Shown here piece after piece: positions 36,405 to 48,529 of a stretch of DNA of 64,000 nt. The notes under the pieces are model-generated. The model was not told the origin of the DNA. It saw nothing but the letters and a program-made list of their open reading frames with translations, and searched no databases. The stretch lies in assembly GCA_932294295.1 (NCBI GenBank), contig OW028582.1:37092204-37156203 (forward strand), written 5' to 3'. Source of the stretch: Alitta virens (Eukaryota > Annelida > Polychaeta > Phyllodocida > Nereididae). The translations under genes and the position numbers were made by a program. The first letter of the stretch is position 1. Every line of letters starts with the position of its first letter.

Positions 36405-37505
36405 CACCAAAAGACCTTCTATTGCAGAAGTTTCATTGGTTCTATGTTCAACAGGAAAATAGCCAAATAAAACACAGCCATGTTGGATATATCAAATTAT
36501 AGATTGGATATATAGTCACCAATTACTGTCAAAAGTGCAAACAAGGCATCTCAGTATTGGTCAAGAGCAGGTGTCTGTCAGTGATACCATCAAATATCTG
36601 GGAGTGTATTTAGAAAGTGGATTAACTCTACGAGATCATATTATGGCTAAATGCAGAACTGCCATCTGTAACATCCGCAAGATCAAGCAGATTGGGATAT
36701 TCATTAACACAAAGACAGCAACAACATTAGCATCATCGCTGGTACTAAGTCACTTGGATTACTCCAACAGTGTACTCTGTGGTCTTCTTGACAATACCAT
36801 TCGCAAGTTACAGAGGGTCCAAAACTGGGCAGCCAAGGTTATTCTATGCCGTTCCAAGTATGACAGCTCTTCAGGGGCACTGCTGGCATTACACTGGTTG
36901 CCCATTAGACAGAGAATCGATTTTAAAATTCTTTGCTTAGTTTTTAAATGTATTCATAAGACTGCACCAACTTATCTGTCTGACTTGATACAGATTCGAT
37001 CATTTGCTCGGAATACAAGATTGTCCAATAGTGACAATATCATCCTCACTGTCCCATGTACAAGACGTTCGACCTTTGCACAAAGGTCATTCAGTGTATA
37101 TGGTCCTCGTGTGTGGAACTCTTTGCCAGGAAGCATCCAAAATATAGACAATTACTTAACTTTTAAAAGCAAATTAAAGACATTTCTTTTTCAATTGATT
37201 TAAATATCATTGTACAGTGCACTTGAATTACCTTTGTAAATAGTGGCGCTATAGAAATTTTATAAATAATAATAATAATAATAATATATCCCTCTGGTGT
37301 CCAATATACAAACTTGAAATGATGTCCATTAAATTCCTTGAATTATATCTTTACTGCAAATATAAGTAGAGATAGTGCGAAAATAAGCGTTTCGGCAGCC
37401 ATTTTGAATTTGGCCCTCTGATGAAGTTGGCCCAAACATTTTCAAAATGCACCCTGGCTAAACGTTTTTGTATTGCCCTAAACTCCAAATTTCAGCACTG
37501 AAACT
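36405..37505 (-). repeat. Repeat N, inverted copy split by a LINE
   Basis: Bases 36405-36490 and 37288-37505 together match the 33060-33520 copy read on the other strand. The CR1/L2-like LINE separates them. A shared ATATATC at both junctions is a candidate target duplication. Confidence 0.82.
36505..37287 (+). mobile_element. 5'-truncated CR1/L2-like LINE, C-terminal reverse-transcriptase region, ATA-rich tail
   Basis: An open frame runs to the stop at 37201-37203, about 230 codons. It shows the usual RT C-terminal blocks: IKYLGVYLESGLTLRDHI, LVLSHLDYSNSVLCGL, LQRVQNWAAKVIL, ALHWLPIRQRIDFKIL, KTAPTYLSDLI and VYGPRVWNSLPGSIQ. The catalytic FADD block and everything upstream are missing. After the stop come about 60 bases and an (AAT)n tail (about 37265-37287). 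It sits inside a copy of repeat N, so it is a later insertion. There is no disabling mutation in the visible part, suggesting a fairly young copy. Confidence 0.88.
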
Positions 37506-39167
37506 ACATCAAGAGCTAGCGCAAGGCTAACTAAGCCACACCAGTCTGGAGAAACTATATACTCATCTCCCATAGTAGTAAAAACACCATTAATAACTAT
37601 TTAAAATAACCATAACTAGACTTGTATTATAGTGTAAAGTAAGGAGAACAGAATAGAGTCAAATCCAGGGGAATAGGTTGAGAGAGGTGTTGATTGTGGT
37701 GGAAACACCCAAAGTGACTGAGGTCCAGTCTGACCTTGCTATATGTACAGTGAATTAAACAAAGGGTTGTGGAGGCCAGTTACACCCTCATTGTTTATGC
37801 AAATGAAGCAGGTGTACTGGATAGACAATGGAATGTATAATAAACAAAGAAGGACTAAATTCACACAAGTAACTTTGAAATATGATCTGTAGAACTGAAA
37901 TATTAATACATGAAAGTAGCTTAGGTACATGCCTTGCAGTTAGTAGTTATTTAAATGGAGTACATTTCTGGACAACAATAAAATTGATTTAAAAGTCGTG
38001 ATTTTGGTATAAACAATAAAAACATTAGCTTGAAGCTATTAAAATGACTGTGATATTTAAAACAAAATAAAATCATAAGAAAACAGATGTTGGCTGTGTA
38101 TCATCTGCATAAACATGTGCAGTCATTCCATTGTTAGATTTTTTTTCTTTGAATTCTTTAATGATCATAGCATTCTTGACATTATGTGGCATGTTATTCC
38201 ATAATTTGGCACCCTAGTAGGTTAAAGAATAATAACCATACTTAACAGTCTTCAACCTTCTATGAATAAACTTATCACCGTTACGAGTGAAGGTACTGAA
38301 TTTGGTGTCTTTCAAATAAGTCTCTTAAGTAGACAGGAGTTATTTCATTTAGAAATTTTAAAACTTCAACTGCAAGATCATCATATCTTTAATCAAATCA
38401 TTTTGTAGCTTAGCCTAGCACAGTCTAGCACAGTCTATTTATTAACAAAATCTAGTTAAGAATGTCTATTTTAGTGTGTTCATTGAGTATTGTTGCTATT
38501 TCAGTATGTATCTACCAGGTGGCGTGCTTATTCGGAATCAATTAAGTGACCCCTGGTGTTCAATATTAAAGATTATTCAAGAAAGTTAATTCACACCCAG
38601 ACTAAAAATGCTTGTTCCATACAATATCATACTTACAACATAATACATATGAATTGGATCTAGGTGTGCAGGCTTTTTTTTCGTACTGTACAGAAGTTTT
38701 TGTCTTATATTTGATTAGTTGAATCTTATATCATATTCTATGTTCTGCAGCTTCATTCCACGTAGCAATTTACATTAAATTACTTCCCAAAGCTTGCAAG
38801 CTGTAATGGGATTCGCCCGAAAAGGAACGGCTATCCAACTTGCACACAACTGGGAATGAAACTAGCCAAGCAATGTGCACGCGATTTACAGCTACCTGAA
38901 TCTATTTTACACTGCACACACTATTACTCATCTTGACATGCTGTTATTTTTCCACAATCACCATTTTCATGCAGTGAATCTGCAATTTCGACTTCTTAAA
39001 CATTTTTAATGTTATCACAGAATGACATAGTCATCGCTGATAAAACCTAATTACTCATTTTCAATGATGTGAAATGGTAATAGTTGGCACTGACGCGTGT
39101 ATACTGTCCAGACAATATTTATTTAACCTGTTGCTAAATACCACGAGAAATGAAGACTGCTGCCAGG
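37506..39167. other. Interval with nothing recognised
   Basis: AT-rich; short tandem cagtctagca near 38418-38437. No coding signal. Confidence 0.5.
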
Positions 39168-39249
39168 CTACTCCTGAGGCTAGAATGGAACCCGGGACCC
39201 AGTGGTTAGAAGCCCTACCAGCGAGCTACCACTGAGTTCGGCCCCACCC
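39168..39249 (-). mobile_element. SINE-A head only
   Basis: Only the tRNA-like part is present: minus-strand GGGGCCGAACTCAGTGGTAG, TTCTAACCACTGGGTCCCGG, GGGTTCCATTC. The body is absent, so this is a truncated copy or a separate tRNA-derived fragment. Confidence 0.6.
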
Positions 39250-40605
39250 CTGGAGTTGCCTGAAGAGATGTATCACTTCAATGTTTTTCAGCTGTATTGT
39301 TATCTCAGAAATACAAAAATTACAGACAATAGCTACTTTCAAAATTACCAAAGGTATTAGACAATGCTAATGAGATAATTGAGCAAAATATGAAATAAAA
39401 TGCGAAATATTAAACACAAGAAACTCTCCTCATCACCACCTCTAATATGACCTCAGGTCCTAATCCCTTTTCAAATGTATATAGTGATTCAGGTCACTGA
39501 AATACCACAAATAAAAAGTTTGCACATTGGTACTGTACACAAGAAATGTTGAAAATGCATTTTTAAAAATTACAAAGAAACCAAACCCACAGTTACAAAC
39601 CTCCAATATTATGACCACATGGTGTCAACATTATTTGCATTGCAGACATTTCTTGAATTAAAGCAACAAATTTGAAAGGGTGGTCTTATAATATGCTATT
39701 ATAATTATAATTTCTAATATGAATTGAATTGATGGGTTTAGATTTCATTCAGGGTATTTATCCACACAATACTACACTTATGGACATAATGGATATTCAC
39801 CCTTCGTTATGTGGCATTTTCATGAGTGATTTTCGTGGGGTAAACCTCGACTGCCGAAGATCACGTGGTCACACTCGTATGAAATGTCAGTACAATGAGT
39901 TACATGTATTACTCCCAACATTTGAATTCCCATTCCAAATGTGAGCTTAATTATGAAGATCTTCTATCATATCCAATAATTAATGATATTTTACTTTTAG
40001 TAATGACACCAACTTTAAGGCTTCTTATTATGCTATTATTATTATTATTTACATATTTATATTTAATTATATTTATGAAGCCCCCAAATTCATTAGTTTA
40101 AAATGCTCTAAGGCTCTGTAGAAATAGGAATAAAAAAAAAAGTATATTGATATATTAAAAAGATGAAATAGTTAAAAAGAAATTGAGTATTTAAAAAAAC
40201 AATTTAAATATATAAAATGGCAGTTATAATGTTCTGGCAGTCTTTGACAGGATTGTACAGTATACTATTGTAAGTATAAGGAATGAATAGGCAAAAATGG
40301 TAGAAAGTTACAACTGCATGAGACAATTCATTACATTTAAAAAGATAGATTCAGTTGTAAAATAAAATTAATGTTTAAAAGTAATTATTAATATTCAATA
40401 GACAATATGGGATAAAAGTCTTACATTTTATATCTTGTTGTTTTGCATTTATTAGGCACTTCAAAGCATCGAGATCCTCGGTTTCTGATGTTTTGTGACT
40501 CGGGCTCCATACCGGTTCACGATATACTGTTTGTACTGGTATAAGGATAACGATATGGGTATTGATAACCGATATGTAATAATAACGATACACTGTGTGT
40601 GTGTG
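39250..40605. other. Interval with nothing recognised
   Basis: Two overlapping short ORFs at 39729-40101 show no motif and poor composition for coding. Confidence 0.5.
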
Positions 40606-40780
40606 TGATTAGGGCTTTACGTCCTGTATTTCTGCACCAGTTGGGCTAATTAGAACAGGCAGGGACCATGGCAATGAGAGGAAGGATGAAACAGCCATCC
40701 AACATAGGCTTGACCAGGAATTGAACCCGGGACCCAGCGGTTGGGAAACCCAGAGCACTACCTCTGATCTAGGCCCCCGC
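40606..40780 (-). mobile_element. SINE-A copy
   Basis: Full-length structure with gattagggctttacgtcctg at the tail side and the head ending ctgatctaggcccccgccc on the + strand. A short (GT)n precedes it at about 40593-40606. Confidence 0.8.
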
Positions 40781-41175
40781 CCAATAATGATACACTAAAA
40801 CGATCTGCTACCCAGCTATTCTGGCGCTTTTAAAGAAAAATATCAGCCACTTTAATTGCAATGACATTAAACGACAGTCTGGATTATTCCATTAAGATTT
40901 GTTCATTATATTTCATAGTGTATTGTCAATATTGTAGACTTTCTTCATTGATATAGCTTAACGATACGTATCATGATACATATCATATCGGTGCTACTGT
41001 ATCATGATACGTATGCCCTATTTGTGACAGCGATTGCAAAAAGTGGTTTTGTCTAATAATTCTGACATTGGATGTTTTTTGCAGTAAATGTAAGACATTT
41101 TGATAAAAAGCTTTTTTTTTTTCACTTATTTATTTTTTGGCAAAGAAAGATTTATGCCATTATCAGTTAGAACGC

Positions 41176-41192
41176 GGGGGGGGGGGGGGGGG
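41176..41192. repeat. G17 homopolymer
   Basis: Seventeen consecutive G, followed by TGTGTGTG. Confidence 0.95.
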
Positions 41193-41383
41193 TGTGTGTT
41201 TGATACATAGAGATAGTTCTATCAAATGTTTTGCTTCTACATTAGGTAACTATGACGACATAAGACAAAATGTATACCTAAGTTTTAGCTGACCTAGATG
41301 CACTCCCATGTTCACAAATGTGGTATTGTGCAGTAGATATAAAAAAGTTAGGTTCATTTTTTTTATCTAGTCTTGGTTATAGC

Positions 41384-41412
41384 AAGGACGTGAATCTTAG
41401 ATTCACGTCCTT
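41384..41412. repeat. Perfect 14-bp-arm hairpin with one-base centre
   Basis: aaggacgtgaatct, one T, agattcacgtcctt. The direct repeat ttggttatagca flanks it on both sides and overlaps its edges. Confidence 0.8.
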
Positions 41413-41429
41413 GGTTATAGCACACAGGT

Positions 41430-41810
41430 TTCATTAAAATGGCGGGCATTCAACTTTCATTTCCAGAGCAGAACTCTAACACTAATGCACTTACCCTTAC
41501 GAAATTTCATACAATAACACTCTATATGGCCTAGTGGTGCCTTTTGATAGTTACAAAATTTGAAAAAAGGGTATTTATTGAGTGTTTATGTAGTTGGCCC
41601 CTTTATGCAATGATAATTAGAGTCCAAGATGTCCTAATTTTTAAACTCTCGAATGAAACTGTTAATTGTATTCTGACTAATGTCAAAATATTAATATCAA
41701 TCCATTTTGTTCAGATACAAGCCAAATGGGCATCAAAAGTATTGTATTTCCTTTTCCTGCCATTACATTTGTTTTGCTTCAAACATTTTTTGTGTGCACA
41801 GTATGGAATA
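41430..41810 (+). repeat. Repeat C copy
   Basis: Has the family opening ggcgggcattcaac, agagcagaactctaacacta, atgcacttacccttacgaaa and tatatggcctagtggtgcct, then sequence aligned with the 46825 copy (tttattgagtgt, agagtccaagat, gcatcaaaagtattg). A 143-codon ORF across it is not supported as a gene. Confidence 0.8.
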
Positions 41811-42610
41811 TTCACTTCGCTAGAATTATCATTTGGCAATTCACACATGAACCTTTTCGTAATATATGTCATCATTCAACATTTTCATGGACTGAAACTC
41901 ACTAGCCTTAGTCATCTTTTTGTTCCGATTTCATCTTTTGTTGATCTATTCGTCTTTTTCCTCTTTACAGAATAATTAAGTAGTTATAACTCGTGTCTCA
42001 TGTATTTACCCGGTTTTAACAATTTCTACTTGGTAGAAATGGGGGTTTACCTAGTTTCTACCCACGGTAGGGTACAAAGGAGTTTCTACCATGTAAAAAG
42101 CAAACCCTGATTTTAATATTTGATGATGTGATGACTATATTCCCGGTATATACCAAGATAATAAGTAAGCAAAAGTTTACCCCCGGCTGTTTTGCATCAA
42201 GTAACTCCAAAGTTTGCTTGATATTTATGTTTTGAATAAATAAAATTCAAAATCTTCATCATGGAAAATGCATTTATTTTGAAACTAAACATTACATAAT
42301 TATATGTCATACAATATCAATATATTCATTATCAACATTATTAATTTGCCTAAAAAAAGACAAGTACAATGTACACATGGTATAAGCATTTAAAAAGGAC
42401 ATTTTCAAGAAAAGCCATAATTTAAGAAAGCACGGTAACATGGCAGATCGCAGAAAAACTCCATGAAGTGACAACAATAGATGTCTCAGATATCTGAAAT
42501 AATTATCAAAGTTATTCAAATGCATCTTTGTACCTTACACAGCAGTCAGAAACACAATCTGAGTTTGCCCTGTACATGTTGATTCCCTTATTTGTATGGA
42601 GCAAGAATAA

Positions 42611-42935
42611 CATAGATAGATAGATAGATAGCTAGATAGCTAGATAGATAGATAGATAGACAGCTAGATAGCTAGATAAATAGATAGATAGATAGATAGA
42701 TAGCTAGGTAGATAGATAGATAGCTAGACAGATAGCTAGCTAGATAGATAGATAGCTAGATAGCTAGATAGATAGATAGATAGATAGATAGGTAGCTAGC
42801 TAGTTAGCTAAATAGATAGATAGGTAGCTAGCTAGTTAGCTAAATAGATAGATAGGTAGCTAGATAGATAGATAGCTAGACAGCTAGGTAAATAGATATA
42901 TCTAGACAGATAGCTAGCTAGATAGCTAGCTAGTA
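42611..42935. repeat. (GATA)n / (GCTA)n array
   Basis: About 325 bases; GCTA units occur in clusters, giving longer repeated phrases such as gataggtagctagctagtta. Confidence 0.96.
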
Positions 42936-43520
42936 TTGATTGGCACTAATAGCTCGTTAAACTAATTAGTCCAAATCCGGGATTTTGCATTAGGCGACCG
43001 AAGTCTTATCAAAAGTATGACAATTCTGAACACGGCCAAAAGCCTAATCTGTCAGAAATTCTTTCTTTTATTTATCTGTCTATATATACTGCTGATTTGG
43101 CATCAAATTCAATTTAGATATGTTTCAACTCAGTATGTAATTGTTGAGTCTGGTTTAATCTTTTGTGTTTTTCAGAAATTTTTCTAGTCTTTCCATTATA
43201 GGTCACTAGATTCTGATTGCAGTAATTAACTAGAATACTAGGAGAAATAAATTTCAAACCTTTAATCTATTTAAAATTTACACAATTGTCAAACATAGCA
43301 TTAAAAGACATATGATTACACATACTAAACAAAAGCAAATTCACATACCTTAACCAAATGTGCACATCATTCCTTGGTCATACACTTGTCGTATAACCTG
43401 ACAAATCTATTCTAATGATTTAACTTCTATATCTACTATAATCTCTCTCTTCCAACTTGATAGCACAGCTCCTTCCAGCTGGCTGCTCTATACTCAATCT
43501 CTCTTTGGATCCCTCTCAAT

Positions 43521-43541
43521 GCTCTCTCTCTCTCTCTTCTC

Positions 43542-43639
<98 letters not shown>

Positions 43640-43640
43640 G
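43521..43640. repeat. (CT)n microsatellite
   Basis: About 120 bases of CT, with a central uninterrupted run of over 70 bases. Confidence 0.97.
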
Positions 43641-44314
43641 TCTGACTAACCCCAGCCCCTTACCTTGATTATATACCCACTACCTGTTCCCCCCCTCTCA
43701 ACTTCGTGCTAGGGGTAGGCCTGCAGGAGATATGCTTTCTCAATGTAGCTGCAGTTATGTAGGTTTGGGTCTGTTCTAAGTTTTACCCTCTGTGAATTAC
43801 TGACCAAAGAATGTGTGCTTATACTCCAACAAGTTAACTAGTAATTCTACAACAATCAATTCAAATTCGTTATAGATTATCAGGTGTACATTAGTAAATC
43901 ATCAAAAATCATTTTTCCCTGCATATGGGAGATATACATTAATATTACAGCAAAGCCCCTACAGTGGGGATGTGTACAATAATACATATATTAAAACAAT
44001 AAAATACATTAATAAATGGGAGATGTCTGATATCTCATAAATCCTCACAAGTGTCATCTTCATCAAACTTCAAACATTAGGTACTAATACATATCTTATA
44101 ATCCTCCTTCTAATTATTACATAACTAATACATTCACATATATTACATACAAAAAGGACTATATACTACTGTATTTGCATTAATGAACTTTAAGACGAAT
44201 CACTCAAACATTAAATAAGTGGCATAGTTGGGTCAATGGCAAGATGTCAAATAAATTCTAGATATTATTAGGTTTTGGAGGTCGTAGGATGCACTTCCTG
44301 GCATCATACGATAC

Positions 44315-44416
44315 TAGCTAGATAGCTAGCTAGGTAGATAGATAGCTAGCTAGATTGCTAGATAGGTAGATAGATAGCTAGCTAGATAGCTAGATAGCTA
44401 GATAGATAGATAGGTA
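44315..44416. repeat. (GATA)n / (GCTA)n array at a SINE-B tail
   Basis: Continuous with the SINE-B 3' end at 44400-44458 on the minus strand, so it is probably the expanded SINE tail. Confidence 0.9.
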
Positions 44417-44458
44417 GAAAGTACAGCCCTCTAAGGCAAGTACTTGCCACTATACAGG
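44400..44458 (-). mobile_element. SINE-B 3' end with (ATCT)n tail
   Basis: On the minus strand the terminal phrase TAGTGGCAAGTACTTGCCTT, AGAGGGCTGTACTTTCTACC leads straight into the GATA/GCTA array at 44315-44416 (read as TATC). The rest of the SINE is absent. Confidence 0.65.
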
Positions 44459-44934
44459 TTTCTTGAAGATGGTTACGTACCATGTGGGCCCACGCCGAGG
44501 GTTTGCTGCTACGCAGACTATGTTTTTGTTGAGTTGAGTTTATCTTTAGGTAATAATTACAAATATAAATTACAGAAAGTACAGTAAAGGCATATCATCA
44601 CCTGAGGTTCATGCACTAGAAGCTTACAAGCTGTACAATCAAGGCATGCCTGGTAACAGAACATTTTGAAATTCATAAATTTAAATGGCTACATTTTCAT
44701 ACTACGCACATAACAGTGCTCCAAGTGACATCTTTTAAAGTTATTTTTAAAATTCCTAACTGATTCATCTTCAGTGCAAATGGCTTTTTGTTCCATATGT
44801 TGGCAACTTTATAGTTGATCATATGTTCTTGCAATTTAGTTTTAATTAGCGGCACTTTTTAATGGTACCCCTTTTCCTTAATCATATGTTAAGTTGTAAT
44901 ATGGCAATCATGTTTAGCATTGGTGAATGTCAAA

Positions 44935-45530
44935 ATGAAGGTTGGAGATTGAAAGTACAATAAATTTGATATCATGCAACTTGCACAATTTCACTCATGA
45001 AGGTGTCCTTGACATATATGGAGGTTTGAAAACAAAAAAAAATTGTCCTTGACATATATGGAGGTTTGAAAACAAAAAAAAATTGTCCTTGACATATATG
45101 GAGGTTTGAAAACAAAAAAAAATTGTCCTTGACATATATGGAGGTTTGAAAACAAAAATAAATTGTCCTTGACATATATGGAGGTTTGAAAACAAAAAAA
45201 AATTGTCCTTGACATATATGGAGGTTTGAAAACAAATAAAAATTGTAATTAGTGTTCTGTACCAGTCAGTACATTGTGTTAGTGTTCCAGTTCTGAAGAA
45301 ATACTTTTTCCCCAATTTTGTACACAACCGAAATAAGTCAATGTCCCTATCAAAAACACAACTAGGCCATATAGAGTATTACTGGATTGAATTGTGTTTG
45401 GTAAACGCATTATTCTTTCAGTCTGCTTCGAAAACGAAAGAGTCACACCTACATTTTTGCCAATGATGACAATAGCCCCTCTTTGTTCTGTAGTGAAGGG
45501 AACTGTTTGAGCACACTGTCCAGACGTCAA
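44935..45530 (-). repeat. Repeat C copy with internal 40-bp tandem array
   Basis: The minus strand has CTATATGGCCTAGTTGTG and the family end CATGAGTGAAATTGTGCAAG. It contains the six-unit 40-bp array. Its outer part (45410-45530, minus) reads TTEQRGAIVIIGK, faintly like the N-terminus of Tc1/mariner transposases; this is too weak to call. Confidence 0.6.
45004..45243. repeat. Exact 40-bp minisatellite, six units
   Basis: gacatatatggaggtttgaa starts at 45011, 45051, 45091, 45131, 45171 and 45211. Only single-base changes in the A-run differ between units. A single-copy relative (tctttggtatggaggtttga) lies at about 49816 in another repeat C copy. Confidence 0.95.
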
Positions 45531-45881
45531 AAATGTGAGTCCAACCCTGAGTCAAAGTGATTATGATCGGTGAGTCCAGTAAGTTGCATGGTGATCAACT
45601 GATCAGTGTTAAAATAGGGTTACTTGGTATGTTGATATTTCATAATATTGTGTAATTCACATCACTATCATAATATGAAAATTAGTGAAAATCACTAATT
45701 GTATTAGACATCTTGAAAACGAAGTCAGAAATGCCTGTACTCATGATACAACTAAGCTAATGGAGTTTCGTTTCGAGATAAATGACTCCTAAGTCCGAAA
45801 AACTTGCTGAACTGTTAAAAAAAGAGCGAAGCTAACATAATATACAAGACATGACTTCAGGCTTTGTTAAAAAGTGTGTTT

Positions 45882-46008
45882 CAAGATCTTCGAAAGAGGA
45901 AGATTAAAAAAAAGCGAAGCTAACATGAGACAGAAAGACTTCATAGCCTGTCACAGGTGGATTAAAAAACTTATTTCTCGACTTCAATCTTCCTGTTTCG
46001 AAGCTCTT
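45882..46008. mobile_element. Small foldback
   Basis: aagatcttcgaaagaggaag (45882) pairs with cttcctgtttcgaagctctt (ending 46008), about 20 of 23 positions. GCGAAGCTAACAT occurs twice just upstream and inside. Lies just left of the hAT-like MITE. Confidence 0.4.
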
Positions 46009-46058
46009 AAATAACACTTTCTAAGAAAGCCTGTTTGTACTTAGCTATCGGTCTTATT

Positions 46059-46390
46059 CAGGGGCGTCAATTCTTGACGGGGAGGGGGGGGGGGGATGCA
46101 GGCCTACTTTGTCGGTCGCATTATGAATTATGACTCCCTCGTATGCTTGTCACGAGGTAAAGTAATGGTGCCAGACTATTTTTTATAGATAAACTTGTAC
46201 TAATAAGTGTAAAACTGTTTAACAAAAAGGTAAAAATTCCACAACAAAAGTGTGTAGTAAACAGATAATTTTCATTTGTCAATTTCAAGGGGGGGGGGGA
46301 TGATTGCATTGATCATGCCCCCCCCCCCCTCCCTTCCCAAAAGGTAAGGGGGTATTTTTCCCCCCATTCCCCCCTTAATTGACGCCCCTG
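46059..46390. mobile_element. hAT-like MITE with imperfect 8-bp target duplication
   Basis: Ends CAGGGGCGTCAATT (left) and AATTGACGCCCCTG (right) are perfect inverted repeats. Flanks are GTCTTATT and GTCTTACC, matching in six of eight bases. CAGGG ends with an 8-bp duplication fit the hAT superfamily. The 332-base interior contains several G and C homopolymer runs and no transposase. Confidence 0.75.
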
Positions 46391-46824
46391 GTCTTACCTG
46401 ATTGAATCACCTTCTATTTTACCCCATTATTGGGGCCACTTCGCCAGAAAACTACTAATATTTTTTTTAATAGGGAAACATGAGTTGTCAAATGAACCGG
46501 GTGCATTTTCTGGGAAAGCTGAGAGGTATTTTAAGGCGCAGAGCTGTTGGCTTAGCCAGAAAAAACGTCCTAATTGTCTTTTCCAGAAGCAGCGAGTTTC
46601 TCCTGAACATGCCAGATGGTTTAAGGCCAGACAAAATGATGCAGGTCACTTTAAAACTATCTTGTAACACAAATGTTGCATTCTTATAATCTATTGCAAT
46701 GCACTGCTTAAGGTACTATTTTAAGTTAATGGTTTCACTTCTACATAATGGGAAACATAGGATGCACTGCAGCAAAACCCTCAGCGAATCCCACATAGCA
46801 CGCAGGCATCATTAAAATAGTGTC

Positions 46825-47260
46825 CATCCGACAGGCAGGAGGGCGGGCATTGCGCTTTCACTACCAGAGAAGAACTCGAACACACACTTTCGTTTCCAGA
46901 GCAGAAATGCACTTATCCTAATGAAATGTCATACAATAACATTGTAAATGTTCTGGTGGTGTCTTTTGATTGTCACACTTATGAATCGCAGCTTTTTAAC
47001 AAAATTTGGAAAAAAAACATATTTACTGAGTGTAAATATAGCGTGTGCGGTGAACTGAAACGATTGTCACTTGGCCCGCATAGCCTGATACGCAGTGCTA
47101 ATAAGAGTCCAAGATCTCCCATTTTTTGCACTTTTGAATTTCTCTATTTGTTCATTATATGCTGAAAATCCATTCAGTTGAAATTTAAGCCAATTGAGCA
47201 TCAAAAGTATTGTCTGCCCTCTTCCTACCATTTAATTTGTCTGGTTCAAAGATTTTATGA
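46825..47260 (+). repeat. Repeat C copy
   Basis: Same order of blocks as the 41.4-kb copy: gggcgggcattgcgctttca, cagagcagaaatgcactta, cctaatgaaatgtcatacaa, tttactgagtgtaaata, agagtccaagat, gcatcaaaagtattg. Confidence 0.78.
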
Positions 47261-47304
47261 ACATTAAGGAGTATGGCTTGATAGAATTAAGTAAATTTAC
47301 TTAC

Positions 47305-47610
47305 TTGTAAAATAGGTTAACAACGGGACGCCGCCATCTTAGCCTTTCTCTTTAAATGTTACATGTTACTACTTCCGGCCGTTAGGCCAACGTCGTGGGG
47401 TTTGGCCAATAGCTAGCCACTTCCGGCCGCTTCTAGCCGTTTCCAGCCGAAAATTCGTATAAAGCAACCACCCTTGCTCAAACAATCATTCGTCTTCTCA
47501 TCTTCGTTTCCCTCCCACCCATCCCCATATTGATCATATCACAACTAACAATTCACCATCTACGTATAAGCTTTACCTTATATCAATCTAAGTCTATAAG
47601 ATTGAATACA
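47305..47610 (+). promoter_or_regulatory. Candidate LTR-like module
   Basis: ttgtaaaataggttaacaac opens it; ggccaatagc, then attcgtataaagcaacc (TATA-like) and a leader with tttccctcccacccatcccc. Similar in layout to 48.5 kb. No coding region is attached. Confidence 0.4.
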
Positions 47611-48529
47611 GAATTGTAAACAGTAAGATCACATGATCAATATATGCAGTATGTATGCAGGAGAAAACAAAATGTTACAAAAATATTTAAAAAATGTTAC
47701 AAAATCTCATAAAAAATGCTACAAAATGTTACCATAAATTACAATCTTAATAGCCTTGAGGGTGTCCTCAAGAGCAAATGTCATATCTGTCTGTGTGTCA
47801 CCTCTATCTCTTATTTATGATCAGGGCCAAATAAATTGGCAGTGTGTCCAAACCTACTTCCGCTTTGACTTCTAGTTGTTAATCAACACAATGGCATGTT
47901 CCCTTAACTAATCTACACCTAAGATTATCATGTGTCCAATAAAGTCACATATGTGCTATGACAATACTTCCTAAGATATGTATATGAAATTCAGCGACTA
48001 TGAAATGGCACATAAAGATGTTGGGTATAATTTCATAAAAAACTAACATTTGTATTTATTTGTATATAAATAAATAATGTTTAGATGCAAATAAATTCAA
48101 ATCTTAAAGGTTTATTTAGTATGGAATGATACTAAACACACCCATTTAAATGCCTTCGTAAGTCAAAACATTTTTTGCACGCTGATTACTTTCAGCAGGT
48201 AACTGAAGGAACTACACGTCAACAGTTACTGGATTGTTGGGCTGCATATTTTCATCAAATCCATGGCATTTAGGTTTGTTATTTATATATATTATTACCA
48301 AACACTTTACTGGTGTATTACATAATATCAAGAAAATAATAATAAGCATAAGGGTGCAGTCAAGTCTTAAGTAATACAGATTATTATGCGATTAATGATT
48401 ATGAAATTGCTAATTATAAACACAAAAACTGTTGACTGGGTTTGCTGAGAGTGAAATTAAGAGACTTATAACCTACTGTTATGCCTATGTACAAAGAATA
48501 TGGCAATACTATGAATATATGTTGTTTAC

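Noticed and set aside
41544..41975. 143-codon + strand ORF
   Set aside because: It lies on a repeat C copy; the collinear copy at 46.9 kb does not keep the frame.
44972..45327. Repetitive minus ORFs with FQTSIYVKD
   Set aside because: Translation of the 40-bp minisatellite in all three frames.
46480..46690. Three overlapping ORFs of 60-69 codons after an acceptor-like TTTTTTTTAATAG
   Set aside because: No recognisable motif and frames open on both strands; left as unsupported although a lone exon cannot be excluded.
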